Positions 1 through 9,067 of a stretch of DNA of 32,250 nucleotides are shown here, one piece after another. Every line of letters begins with the position of its first letter. Position 1 is the stretch's first letter. The DNA is taken from assembly GCA_031404455.1 (NCBI GenBank), contig JANNHP010000469.1, forward strand, positions 1 to 32,250. The letters run 5' to 3'. Under the pieces are notes generated by a model. That model searched no databases. It was given only the letters and a program-made list of their open reading frames with translations, and was not told the origin of the DNA. The translations under genes and the position numbers were made by a program. This DNA comes from JANNHP01 sp031404455 (lineage in GTDB: Bacteria > Planctomycetota > JAJSAM01 > JAJVHW01).

Positions 1-588
1 CGCGGCGGGCGTGCGGTTCGCCCCGCGCTCCAGCGCGTCGCACGCGATCGCCTCGCTCGTCCCAGCGACGAGCACGTCGCGGTCCCTCGCGACGAACCAG
101 TTCGTGCCCTTGCTCACCTCGAACGAGCGAAGGTCCCACGCCGAGTCCGGGACGCGCGCGCCTCGCGCCGCGAGCGCGGCGTCCACGAGAGTCCGTCCGG
201 ATCGCGAGAGGCGAGTCAGGACGAGCAGGTCGCCGTCGCGGATCGACGCGATCACTTCGCGCCCGAGCACCGCACTCGCCATCTCGCGCCCGCCGGGGAG
301 ATCCCCCGCAGCGTCGCCGCGGACGAACATGCCGACCAGGCGCTGGTCCGCGAGACCGGCGCCTTCGCAGCGAAACGCCGCGTCCACGTCCGATGGAAGG
401 AACGTCTCCAGACGACCTTCGTGGTCAGCTTCGCGCGTGAGGACGAGGAGGGCGACCGCGAGCGCGGCCGCCGCCCCGGCGAGGAGGCGCCGTCGCAGCG
501 AAGCGCGAGGTCCGCCCCTCAGAGGGTGTGAAGAAACCCCGCGCGGCGCCGGCGCGGTTCGTGCGCCTCGAACTGAGCGACGGGGCAT
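1..588 (-). CDS. Membrane-anchored or exported protein of unknown function, C-terminus cut by window edge
   Basis: The reading frame is open for 196 codons from an ATG at 588 to the left edge, so the C-terminus is missing. Residues about 35-50 form one hydrophobic segment after an arginine run (LRRRLLAG), giving a signal anchor or signal peptide. The visible part contains FLPSDVDAAFRCEG and later WFVARDRDVLVAGTSEAIA. This is faintly like proteins that compare a stored value against a threshold (DUF3352-like), but that is only an impression. The start is uncertain because no clear ribosome binding site precedes 588 and in-frame GTG codons lie further upstream. It is the last visible gene of a minus-strand series of exported proteins, 196 bases after its neighbour. 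Confidence 0.6.
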   Translation of the reverse strand, partial: MPRRSVRGARTAPAPRGVSSHPLRGGPRASLRRRLLAGAAAALAVALLVLTREADHEGRLETFLPSDVDAAFRCEGAGLADQRLVGMFVRGDAAGDLPGGREMASAVLGREVIASIRDGDLLVLTRLSRSGRTLVDAALAARGARVPDSAWDLRSFEVSKGTNWFVARDRDVLVAGTSEAIACDALERGANRTPAA

Positions 589-784
589 TGCGCCTTGGCG
601 GCCTGCTGCTGCGTGCACGTCGTCCGCGCAGTCGGCGCGGGCGACGCGACTCCTCGCGGCGCCCTGCGCCGCAGGGAGGGGGCTCACGCTTGGAAACTCA
701 CAGCGGAGTTGCCTTCACGCGAGCGCCTTGCAGCAGGCTCGCCAGGGCACAACCGTCGCTCGCGCAGGGTTCCTTCACACCCAC
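589..784. other. Intergenic stretch with two short inverted repeats
   Basis: These 196 bases separate two minus-strand genes. They contain a small perfect hairpin, CCCTGC-GCC-GCAGGG, at 663-677. They also contain an 8-base inverted pair, CGCGAGCG at 718-725 and CGCTCGCG at 757-764. Neither is followed by a T-rich run, so neither is a convincing intrinsic terminator. The stretch could hold a promoter for the gene at 1-588, but I see no recognisable sigma-factor consensus. Confidence 0.35.
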
Positions 785-1993
785 TCACTTGCCGAGGAAC
801 GACTTGAGCGTCAGCCCGCCGATCGCGGCACGCAGGTCGTCGGGAAGCACCTGGTCTCCCGCCTGCGCGAGGGAAAGGGCGGCGGAACCGACTCCCTTCA
901 CCACGGCGGTCGCGCCGCCCGCCGAGTTCACGTCGAGGTTGCCGAGCGCCTTCGTCACGCCCTTCGCCGCCTTGAGCGCCGCCTTGCGCGCCTTCTTCAG
1001 ACGCCGCGCGCTCGGGTCCCTCTTCCCGGGCCCTGCGGCCGAGTCGAGCGCCGCGACCGCGTCCGCGACGAGCCGTTGCGCCGCCTCGAACCGCAGCGTG
1101 GCGGCGGCGACGTCGGACGTCTCCGACGCGAGTTCGTCCGCGCCGTCGGCGAGCGCGCCCAACGCCTCGGCCATGGCGCGGACGGCCGCGTGCTGCGGCG
1201 TCGCCTGGCCGGGGGCGTACGGCGCGTTCGCGCGGACGCGCAGCGAGTAGTAGCTGACCATCTGGCCCGGCTCGAAGTTGAGCACCCCGAACTTCGGGAG
1301 GAACGGACCGGTCGCGGTCACGGCGGCGCGGGACACTTCCGTCCACGCGGCCGCGCCGTTCGCGCGGGCATAGGCGACGAGATCCGTGCCGTCGTGCTCG
1401 AGCGCGAGATCGACTCGCTCCGCCCCCGCGAACGCGTGCGGCGCCGGAGTGCCGAAACTCGCCGTGGCGGTGATGCCGCCCACGCGCGAGCAGTCCGCGG
1501 AGAACTCTCGCTCCGCGCCCGTGCGCTCCACGACGCTGAACCCGAACACCGCCGACGGTGCCGGATAGAACGCCTCGTCGCAGAGACCGACGGTGCACTC
1601 CACGCGGAACGGCGCGATCAGGTCGAGGGGCAGCGTGCGCTCCGCGAAGTTCGGCGCGGGGACGTCCGCGGGCGCGACGAAGGTGAGCGTGTTGTGCTCC
1701 GTCACGATGCCCGAAGGCTTCGCCGCCGACGACCGCGCCGGTCGATTCGAATCACGTCCGTCCTTGGCTCCGGAGGGCGACAGCAGGTAGGCGACGATGT
1801 TGACCACGCCTGCGTCCTCTGCGCAGAAGTCGAAGTCGCCGAGCGTGCGCTGGCCGCGGCAGTCGCAGCCCGTGGCCGCGAGCCCGGCAAGCAGCAGCCC
1901 ACCGAGCGCCCACGCACTGCGCGTCGTGAACGCGCGGCCTGTCGCCCGCGCCGCCGTGAGACCGCCCGCGTCGCCGTCGTCGCGGCGCCTCAT
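785..1993 (-). CDS. Probable lipoprotein with LamG-like region and helical tail
   Basis: 402 residues. A long basic N-terminus leads into a hydrophobic stretch ending LAATGC, so Cys43 may be lipidated, although the lipobox is weak. Residues roughly 170-265 (LALEHDGTDLVAYARANG, then WTEV and LPKFGVLNFEPG) look like the beta-sandwich of LamG/DUF1349-type proteins. From about 275 to the end the protein is alanine- and lysine-rich and probably helical. The start is supported by a four-base ATGA overlap with the upstream gene, which implies translational coupling. It sits in a run of exported proteins, so a cell-surface or periplasmic location is likely. The specific function is unknown. Confidence 0.7.
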   Translation of the reverse strand: MRRRDDGDAGGLTAARATGRAFTTRSAWALGGLLLAGLAATGCDCRGQRTLGDFDFCAEDAGVVNIVAYLLSPSGAKDGRDSNRPARSSAAKPSGIVTEHNTLTFVAPADVPAPNFAERTLPLDLIAPFRVECTVGLCDEAFYPAPSAVFGFSVVERTGAEREFSADCSRVGGITATASFGTPAPHAFAGAERVDLALEHDGTDLVAYARANGAAAWTEVSRAAVTATGPFLPKFGVLNFEPGQMVSYYSLRVRANAPYAPGQATPQHAAVRAMAEALGALADGADELASETSDVAAATLRFEAAQRLVADAVAALDSAAGPGKRDPSARRLKKARKAALKAAKGVTKALGNLDVNSAGGATAVVKGVGSAALSLAQAGDQVLPDDLRAAIGGLTLKSFLGK

Positions 1994-2937
1994 CGCGTGA
2001 ACACCAGGTAGCCGCTCACTCGAACCTCCTGAGGTGTGATGCTTCCTGCGACCGCGTGGAGCACGGCGTCGATGCAGAGGCCCACGCGCGTCGGGCTCTC
2101 CTCGACGACCTGCACCGCGCCCGGGATCAAGTCCCAGTTCCCGTACGGCGGGCCGTAGTCGATGACGTTCAGGTAGAGCGTGGGCGGCGCCCCTGTGTGG
2201 ATGGCGGCGGGCTCGCTCTGGATGTTCAGACTGAAGGTGAGCTGCCCCTGCACGTACTCGACGATCGTCTGTCCCGCGATCGACTGCGGCGTCATCGACT
2301 GCGCGCTCCGGAGCGTCTTCGAATAGCCCCCGGCGCCCGTCACGACGAGTTCCAGGCCCTGGTTCGGGATGCCGGCGCAGTCCGCCGCCCCGCCGCCTTC
2401 GGCCTTCGCGACCGCCGCCGCGAGCGACACGGCGCCCTGCGCCGCCTTCGCGAGTGCCTTCGCCGCCGCCTTGACGTCGGACGCCGCCGTGTCGGCGGCG
2501 GTCACGGACGTCTCGACCTTCGTCAGCGTGCGTTGCGCCTTGGTCTTCGACTTCGAGTCGGCGAGCGCGTCCACGCGCGCCGAGAGCGACTGGATCTCGG
2601 ACTTCACGTCCGTCCCGAGATCCGTGAGGAGGGAGGCGACGAGTCCGAGGAACACCGGATCGTCGGCCAGCGGCTTCGCGGCCGCCGTGGCCATGGTTCG
2701 CGCGGTCGCGACGTCGTCCGCGAGGGACTGCGACGTCCCGTCGATCGCCGCGAGGAGCTTCGCGAGGACCGCCTGGCGCTTCTGCTGCGGCTTCGTCAGC
2801 GGAGGGACGAGAGCGTCCCGCATCACCACGATCCGGTCGCGAACGGCGGCGAAGTGCGCCGTGAACGGCGCGGCGTGCGCCGGGCCGGAGAGCGACGCGA
2901 TCGCGAGCAGCAGCGCCAATGCGATTCGCTTCAGCAT
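1990..2937 (-). CDS. Secreted protein: helical N-terminal half plus a C-terminal domain shared with the next gene
   Basis: 315 residues. A clean signal peptide (MLKRIALALLLAIASLSG, cleavage likely after AHA near residue 23) follows a good ribosome binding site, GGGAGG, seven bases before the ATG. Residues about 25-185 are rich in Ala, Lys and Asp and predicted helical or coiled. Residues about 190-315 form a separate domain starting GLELVVTGAGGY and ending PTRVGLCIDAVL followed by VRVSGYLVFTR. The same signatures occur at the C-terminus of the protein at 2960-3775, so the two are paralogous there. The gap to that upstream gene is 22 bases, and the stop overlaps the downstream start, so the three form an operon. 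I do not recognise the shared domain. Confidence 0.75.
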   Translation of the reverse strand: MLKRIALALLLAIASLSGPAHAAPFTAHFAAVRDRIVVMRDALVPPLTKPQQKRQAVLAKLLAAIDGTSQSLADDVATARTMATAAAKPLADDPVFLGLVASLLTDLGTDVKSEIQSLSARVDALADSKSKTKAQRTLTKVETSVTAADTAASDVKAAAKALAKAAQGAVSLAAAVAKAEGGGAADCAGIPNQGLELVVTGAGGYSKTLRSAQSMTPQSIAGQTIVEYVQGQLTFSLNIQSEPAAIHTGAPPTLYLNVIDYGPPYGNWDLIPGAVQVVEESPTRVGLCIDAVLHAVAGSITPQEVRVSGYLVFTR

Positions 2938-2959
2938 CGGTTCCCTCCCACGGCCCTCG

Positions 2960-3775
2960 TCACCGGCTGATCGCCACGTAGCCCCGCACCGTCACCGTCT
3001 CAGGGAGGCCTTCCGGCAGGCCGCCGACGCGAGTGAGCACGGCGTCGATGCAGAGCCCGACGCCCGTTGGCCGCGCCTCGACGACCCGGAGGTCGCCCCC
3101 GGGGTCCTTCCGCCACTGCGCGGTGTTGCGAATGTCGTAGAGGGACAGTTCGATGGCAGGCACCGTCCCGACGTGCATCTCCGCGGCGTGCTGCGCCGTC
3201 ATCCGGATCATGAGACACCCGGAGTCGCCCGGGTCCCCGCAGAAGCTGACGAACGCCGTCAGGGGATCCGACGCGTCGGCGACCAGGATGGGAGAAGCCG
3301 CGCCCCGGATGGGGAAGCCGTAGCCGCCCGCGCCGGTCACCATCAGGTCGACCCCGGTGTCCGGGATGTCGTCGGGACACTCGAACGCCTCGCCGCCGCA
3401 CGCCGCGACGCGGATCGGTTTCGCCGCGAGAGCCTTGCCCGCGCGCGTCGCGATCTTCAGCAAGTGGGAGCCCGACGGGACCTTGGACGGGACGCGGGCC
3501 CAGACTCGCCGCGCGCCGTCCGTGCCGGACGCTCCCTCGACGCGGACACGGCTGCGCGGCACCCTGTACGGTCCGACCCACACCTTCGGCGGCCGGTGAC
3601 CGGCGAAGTCCGCGTCGATGAGGAACTCGTCGCCGGGATGGACCGCAGCGGGCGCGAAGGCGCGGAGTCGCGGGGCGGCGTCCGGACCGCTACCGGCCGC
3701 GCGCGCTCCGTACGTGAGTGCCGCGGCGGCGCCGATCAGCACGAGCGCGACGGACGGCAGGACTCTGCTGGACAT
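2960..3775 (-). CDS. Secreted protein with IPT/TIG-like domain and the same C-terminal domain as its neighbour
   Basis: 271 residues from the ATG at 3775, chosen because GGAGG lies six bases upstream; an ATG 21 bases further out has no such site. The N-terminus (SSRVLPSVALVLIGAAAAL) is a signal peptide or anchor. Residues about 35-125 (RAFAPAAVHPGDEFLIDADF, later VPSGSHLLKIATRAG) resemble an IPT/TIG immunoglobulin-like fold. Residues about 140-271 carry GVDLMVTGAGGYGFPIRG and ARPTGVGLCIDAVLTRVGG, matching the end of the protein at 1990-2937. Conserved cysteines (CGG, ECPDD, FCGDPGDSGC, LCID) suggest disulphides outside the cytoplasm. Function unknown. Confidence 0.75.
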   Translation of the reverse strand: MSSRVLPSVALVLIGAAAALTYGARAAGSGPDAAPRLRAFAPAAVHPGDEFLIDADFAGHRPPKVWVGPYRVPRSRVRVEGASGTDGARRVWARVPSKVPSGSHLLKIATRAGKALAAKPIRVAACGGEAFECPDDIPDTGVDLMVTGAGGYGFPIRGAASPILVADASDPLTAFVSFCGDPGDSGCLMIRMTAQHAAEMHVGTVPAIELSLYDIRNTAQWRKDPGGDLRVVEARPTGVGLCIDAVLTRVGGLPEGLPETVTVRGYVAISR

Positions 3776-3869
3776 GTGCCCTCCACCCGCGAACACGAGA
3801 TCGGCGGCCGGAGGCGATCACGGATTCCGGAAGATCGTCGGAATCGGTCGCGACGGCCGGCCCCCGGCG

Positions 3870-5843
3870 TCACTTCGCCGCGCCGGACTTCCCGGACTTG
3901 CCCGTGTAGACGAGCACGTACTGCTCGACGAACGGTGTGCCGTCGAACGTGATGGCCACGCGAGTCGTCGCATCCACCTTCTTGATCGTCTCGTTCGTCA
4001 GCCCCAGCGCCGCGAGGACGTCGGCGAACGATCCCGTCAGCGTCACCGTGAACTTCGCGACGCCGCCCTTCGGCGGGCGGACCTTCGCGGAGACCGCGCC
4101 CTTGCCCGACTGTCCGTTCGCATCGAGCACGAAGGCGTGCGTGACATCCCCGAACTCGAACTCGAGCGCCTTGCCCGCGACCGGCGTGCCGTCGGCGAGA
4201 GGGAACTGACCCGAGACCTTGATCGTGTCCTTGCCCGTCTTCGTGAACCTCAGCCCGACGGACACCTTCGCCACGTCGAAGTACGGCGTGCCCGGCGCGA
4301 CGACGACCACGCTCGTCCTCTCCGAGTCCGCGGAGCCGCCCTTGCCGTCCGTCGCGCGGACGAACACCTCGTACGTCCCGGGCGTCGCGAACGTCTTCGC
4401 CGCGGCGGGCTTCGTCTTCGTGTCCGCGGTCGTGCCGTCGCCGAAGTGCCACTCGTAGGCGATCTTGTCGCCCTTGTTCGCGTCCGTGGCGAGCGTCGCG
4501 AACTTCACCGGACTGCCCGCCTGCGCCGGATTGGCCGAGGAGATCGGTGGAAGGACGAACGCCGGCGCGACGTTGACGCCGCCCCCGCCGCCGCCCGTCA
4601 GGCGGAACACGAAGGCCGCACTCGGCGGGCCGCCCGAGGGCACTCCGATCAGCGCCCTGTCGCCTGAGAGCGACACGGGGGTCTCGAAGCTGCCGAACGC
4701 GGAGACCTCGGACGCGACGAGTTCGACGTCGTGCGCCCATCTCGTCCCCGTGAACCGGAAGACGTTGGCCCGCCCCCAGCCGGCCTCGCCGATCAGGGCC
4801 GCGTCGCCGCGGACGCACACGGTCCGGCCGACGACGTTCGAGAGGGGGTCGCCCGTGTCGGCGGTGGTGAGTTGCTGCTGCTCGGTCCAGATCGCGCCGG
4901 CGCGCGTGAAGACGTACGCCTTCGCCCCGTAGGAGCCGTACTGGAGGATCATCGCTGTGTCCCCGGACAGCGAGGCGCGGAAGCCGAAGCCGTCGAAGTT
5001 CTGCCCGTCGGACGCCGTCAGCTTCTGCTCGAAGCTCCACGTGGTCCCGGACCGTCGGTAGACGTACGCGGATCCGGCGTTGACGAACGTCGTGTTGTCG
5101 AAGCTCGCCCCGATCAGCGCGGTGTCGCCCGCGAGCGACACCGACGAGCCGAACAGGATCTTCGACGTCCGGTCGGCGGGCTGGATCCGCTGCTCGAGGT
5201 TCCAGGCGAGGCCGTCGTACGCGAAGACGTGGACCGAGCCCGGACCGTCGAAGATCGAACCCGGGGCGGAGCGGTCGTTCCACGAGCCGACAGCGATGCG
5301 ATCGCCGTCGATCGCCCCGCCGTCGATCGCTCCGCCGCCGATCGCTACCGTGCGGCCAAATCCGCGGCTCAGGGCGTCGCCCTCGAGGCGCTGCGCGACG
5401 GCCCAGACTCCGGCGACGCGCCTGAGCACGTACGCCGCCCCGACGTCGGCGCCCGCGTGGTCGTCGCCCGGCGCGCCGACGACGGCCCAGTCGCCGGAGA
5501 TCGCGACCGCGACGCCGAACTCGTCGCCGGCCGCGCTGTCGGAGGGCGCGAGCCTCGCCTGCCTCGTCCACGCGGCGCCTGCACGGGTGAAGACGTGGAC
5601 CGCGCCGGATCGCACGCCCGCGCGGCCGTCGTAGCTCGCGCCGACCAGCGCGGTGTCGTCGGACAGCGCGACGGCGTCGCCGAAGGAGTCGCGGGCGGCA
5701 GGTTCGTCGGATGCGAGCCTCGCCTCCTCGACCGGCGCCGCGATGGCGAGGACCGAAGCGGCGGCGAGCAGCGCGGCCGCACCGGCCGAGCGCGAATGCG
5801 TCCGGGGAGCCGGACCTGCGGGGACGGGCGGCTTGCGCTTCAT
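3870..5843 (-). CDS. Exported FG-GAP repeat protein (seven repeats) with PKD domain
   Basis: 657 residues from the ATG at 5843, chosen because GGAGG lies eight bases upstream. A hydrophobic signal region spans about residues 20-36. Seven FG-GAP-like repeats start near residues 54, 109, 162, 231, 286, 338 and 386, each with a core like FGSSVSLAGDTALIGAS and a trailing AYVYRR-type strand. Seven such repeats fit an integrin-alpha-type beta-propeller. A Gly-rich linker (417-422) leads to a PKD domain at about 430-515 (YEWHFGDGTTADT, YEVFVRATDGKGG). The last 140 residues are beta-rich with no family I can name. It probably acts at the cell surface in binding or adhesion. It is the first gene of the minus-strand exported-protein series. 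Confidence 0.85.
   Translation of the reverse strand: MKRKPPVPAGPAPRTHSRSAGAAALLAAASVLAIAAPVEEARLASDEPAARDSFGDAVALSDDTALVGASYDGRAGVRSGAVHVFTRAGAAWTRQARLAPSDSAAGDEFGVAVAISGDWAVVGAPGDDHAGADVGAAYVLRRVAGVWAVAQRLEGDALSRGFGRTVAIGGGAIDGGAIDGDRIAVGSWNDRSAPGSIFDGPGSVHVFAYDGLAWNLEQRIQPADRTSKILFGSSVSLAGDTALIGASFDNTTFVNAGSAYVYRRSGTTWSFEQKLTASDGQNFDGFGFRASLSGDTAMILQYGSYGAKAYVFTRAGAIWTEQQQLTTADTGDPLSNVVGRTVCVRGDAALIGEAGWGRANVFRFTGTRWAHDVELVASEVSAFGSFETPVSLSGDRALIGVPSGGPPSAAFVFRLTGGGGGGVNVAPAFVLPPISSANPAQAGSPVKFATLATDANKGDKIAYEWHFGDGTTADTKTKPAAAKTFATPGTYEVFVRATDGKGGSADSERTSVVVVAPGTPYFDVAKVSVGLRFTKTGKDTIKVSGQFPLADGTPVAGKALEFEFGDVTHAFVLDANGQSGKGAVSAKVRPPKGGVAKFTVTLTGSFADVLAALGLTNETIKKVDATTRVAITFDGTPFVEQYVLVYTGKSGKSGAAK
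5307..5351. repeat. 15-base tandem repeat inside the FG-GAP gene
   Basis: Two 15-base units at 5307-5321 and 5322-5336 differ at one base, and a degenerate third unit follows at 5337-5351. In the protein they read GGAID, GGAID, then a diverged copy in the third propeller repeat. In-frame copy change would alter a loop length without breaking the gene. Confidence 0.6.
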
Positions 5844-5919
5844 CGGGACGACCTCCGTATCCCGAGAACGAGATTCGCGTCCCGCGGCGATCAACCACTC
5901 CGCGAAGTACGGGCCCGCG

Positions 5920-8900
5920 TCAGCGCGGCGACGGCGGAGCGGCCCAGACCTTGACGGTGGTCCTGACTTCGCCCCACGTCCCGGACGCGGTCGCGATGCG
6001 AAGGCCGTCGGGGCTGACCGCGACGCGCATCACCGGGTACCCGTGCTCGTGCAGCACGAGCACGTTCTCGCCGTCCGCGGCGTCCCAGAGGCGCACCGTC
6101 TGGTCGCGCGACACCGTCACGATGCGCCGGCCGCCCGGCAGGAACTCCGCCTGGTACGCGTCGCCGGAATGGCCTTCGAGCACGAGCAGCGTGGTCAGGT
6201 CCGACGCGCGCAGCACACGCACCGCCCCGCCCTCCGACGCCGTGACGATGCGCTCCCCGGCGCGGTCGAAGGCGACGGACCGGATGGCGTTCGGGGCGGG
6301 ACGGGCCGTGCGCCAGACGCCGGCGGACGGGGAGTAGCCGACGCTGCCGTCGCGCGAGGCGACGGCGATCCCGCCGCGACCGTCGCAGGCGATCACGGCG
6401 GCGCCGACCGGTGGATTCCGCGTCTCCCTGACCGTGCCCGTGCGCAGATCGATGCACGCCGGCGTGTCGCTCACCCAGGCGGCGGCACCGGCGGGGTCCA
6501 CGCTCATCGTCCTGTGGATGTCGGCAGGGAGCGCGATCCGGCGCGCGAGCACCGGCGTGCCTCCGTCCGCCGGGAGTTCCCAGATCACGAGTTCGGGCGG
6601 TCGCAGGAGCGCCACGACGCGGCGGGAATCGAGGAACGCGACGCCCCGCCAGCGTCGCGCCGGGGATCTCGACGCGCGCCGTCGCCCGCGCGGTCGCGGC
6701 GTCGAGGATCGTCAGGCTCCCGTCGTGTGCCGCGACCGCGAGACGCGTCCCGTCCGGGTCGAAGGCGAGGCCCTCCACCTGGTCGCGGAGATCGCGGCAC
6801 GTCGCGACGTCCGTTCGCGCCGGGTCCCAGCGCTTGACGGTCCCGTCCCACGAGAACGACACGAGGCGCGGTTCCGTTCCCGTGAACGCCACGGCGTTCA
6901 CCGCAGCCCCGTGGCCGCGCAGAAGCCCCGTCTCGGCGCCGGTGCGCGCGTCCCACACGCGGAGCGTGCCGTCCCACGACGCGCTGACGTACGAGCCGCC
7001 GCGCGGATCGAACGCCACGTCGCGGACGTTGCTCGAGTGCGACCGTCCGACGGCGACGGGCGCGCCGTCGGCGAGGTTCCAGAGCCGCACCGTCTGGTCG
7101 CGCGAGACCGAGGCGAGTCGCGCGCCGTCGGGGCTGACGGACACGCCCTCGACGCTGCCCTCGTGGCCCGAGAGCTCGCGGATCCGCTCGCCGGTGCCCG
7201 CGTCCCAGACCCGGATCGAGCCGTCGCGGCAGCCGGTGACGAGACGTTCACCCGTTGCGTCGAACGCGAGACAGATCACCCAGTCGGGGTGCTCGAACGT
7301 GCGCAGCACGGCCCCGTCCCGCGACGACCGGAGGCGCGCGGTGCCGTCGGCGCTCGCGGTCGCGAACCGTTCGTCGTCCGGCGCGAACGCCACGGCGATG
7401 ACGCGAGCCGCGTGAGCCGGCGCCGTCGCGAGGTCACGACCGGACGCGACGTCGTGGACGAGCACGCGGCCGTCGGCGAAGCCCGCCGCGAATACGAGGC
7501 CGTCGTGCGAGACCGCGGACGTCGGGACGTCGGCTCCGGGGACCGTCCACTCGCGCACGATCGTCCCGTCCTTGCGCGCGAGCGCGACGAAGCGCACGCC
7601 GTCGGTCGCGCGCCGGTCCACTCCGGAGACGGCGAGGAGCTTCCCGTCCGCGGACGCCGCGCCGCCCCAGAGCTCCCGCCCCTCGAACCGGACCGTCTCG
7701 CGGCTCCCGTCGAGGCGCGACGCGAGGTGGCGCCACTCCCAGTCGCGGAGCGCAACCGGCGCGCGATCGAGCCGCCGCCTCGCTTCCGCGATGTCGCCGA
7801 GGCGCAGCGCCGACGCCGCCGCGGCGATCTCGGCCACGTAAGAACGCCGCTCGGAGTGATCGCGCGCCGCGGCGTTCGCCACAGCGAACCACACGCTCAC
7901 CGTCGTCCCGGCGAGGAGCGCCGCGGCGACGGCGGCGATCGCAACGGCCACGGCGCGGCGCCGTCGGACGAACTTCCCGAACTGGTACCGCGTGCCGCCC
8001 CGGTACGCCGCGACCGGCTCGTTCGCGAGGAACCGCCGCAGGTCCGCGGCGAGCGCCGCCGCCGAGTCGTAGCGCCCGGACGCATCGGCACGCAGCGCGC
8101 AGAGCACGATCGCGTCGAGGTCCGGCGGGATGCCCGGCGCGCGGGCGCTCGGCGCCGCGACGGGGTCGTCGCGCTTGCGCCGCGCGGCCTCCGCGACCGT
8201 AAGGTCGTCCACGTCGTGGGGAACGGACGACGTGAGGAGTTCGAAGAGCAGCACGCCGAGCCCGTAGACGTCCGCGCGCACGTCCACCGCGCGGCCGTCG
8301 CCCGCGAGTTGCTCGGGACTCGCGTACGCGAGCGTCCCGACCGCGCCCGCGGCGCCGCGTCCGTCGTCCGACACGCTGCACGCCACGCCGAAATCGACGA
8401 CCTTCGGCCGTCCCTCCGCGTCCACGAGCACGTTGCCGGGCTTGACATCGCGGTGGATGACGCCCTTCTGGTGCGCGTGGTGGATCGCGTCGCACGCGGT
8501 GACGAAGAGACGGATGCGGTCGTCGCGCGAGAGTCCGGCCTCCCGCGCGTGGCGGACGATGTCCGTGGCGCCGCCGATCCGCTCCATCGCGATCCAAGGC
8601 TGCGCGCGTCCGCCCGTGTCCCGGACGCCGGCCGAGTAGACGTGGGCGATCCCCGCGTGATTGAGCCGCGCGAGGCTGGCCGCCTCCTCCCGGAAGGCGC
8701 GCGCGTCGGCCCCGCCCGGCCTCGTCCGGATCAGCTTGAGCGCGACGCGGCGCCGCGGGTCCCGCTGCTCCGCCTCGTAGACGACGCCGCCCCCGCCGCG
8801 CCCCAGCACGCCGACGACCGTGAACTCCGCGACCTGGTCTCCGGGCTCGAGCGGCGTCTCCTCCGGCTGCGCCTCGAGAATCCGCTGCGCCGCCGGCGTC

Positions 8901-9067
8901 TCGAGGAAGTCGCCCAGTTCCGACTCCGCGCGGACGAGTTCACGGACATCTCCCTGGAGCGACGGGCGCACGCCCGCGGATCCGATGATCGCCTCGCGCT
9001 CCCCCTCCGGCGCGTCGAGCACGCGCTCGAAGAGCTCCTTCAGGCGGCGGTCCCGCTCCTCGCTCAT
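5920..9067 (-). CDS. Membrane Ser/Thr protein kinase with WD40 repeat tail, interrupted by a one-base frameshift
   Basis: The kinase domain covers about residues 82-350. It has a glycine loop GRGGGGVVYEA (89-99), ATP-binding Lys111, catalytic HRDVKPGNVL (Asp207), DFG at 225-227 and SPEQL in place of APE. One transmembrane segment follows at about 372-398, then at least nine WD40-type repeats such as SVSPDGARLASVSRDQTVRL. Near residue 807 the frame changes. The run CCCC at 6644-6647 (GGGG on the coding strand) appears to have one extra base, and removing it joins LAG to VAFLDSRRVVALLRP. The corrected gene is 1048 residues. The start at 9067 overlaps the stop of the ECF sigma gene as ATGA. Such sigma-kinase pairs are common in planctomycetes, where the kinase may control the sigma factor. 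Confidence 0.88.

Noticed and set aside
11..2011. Long plus-strand open frame of 666 codons opposite the exported-protein genes
   Set aside because: It has low-complexity Arg/Ala/Pro composition and no signal or domain, and it lies opposite genes with clear signal peptides and ribosome sites. Long antisense frames are expected in such GC-rich DNA.
6644..6647. Programmed frameshift in the kinase gene
   Set aside because: A run of four G is not a known slippery heptamer, and no stimulatory hairpin or internal ribosome site is evident; an error or mutation is simpler.
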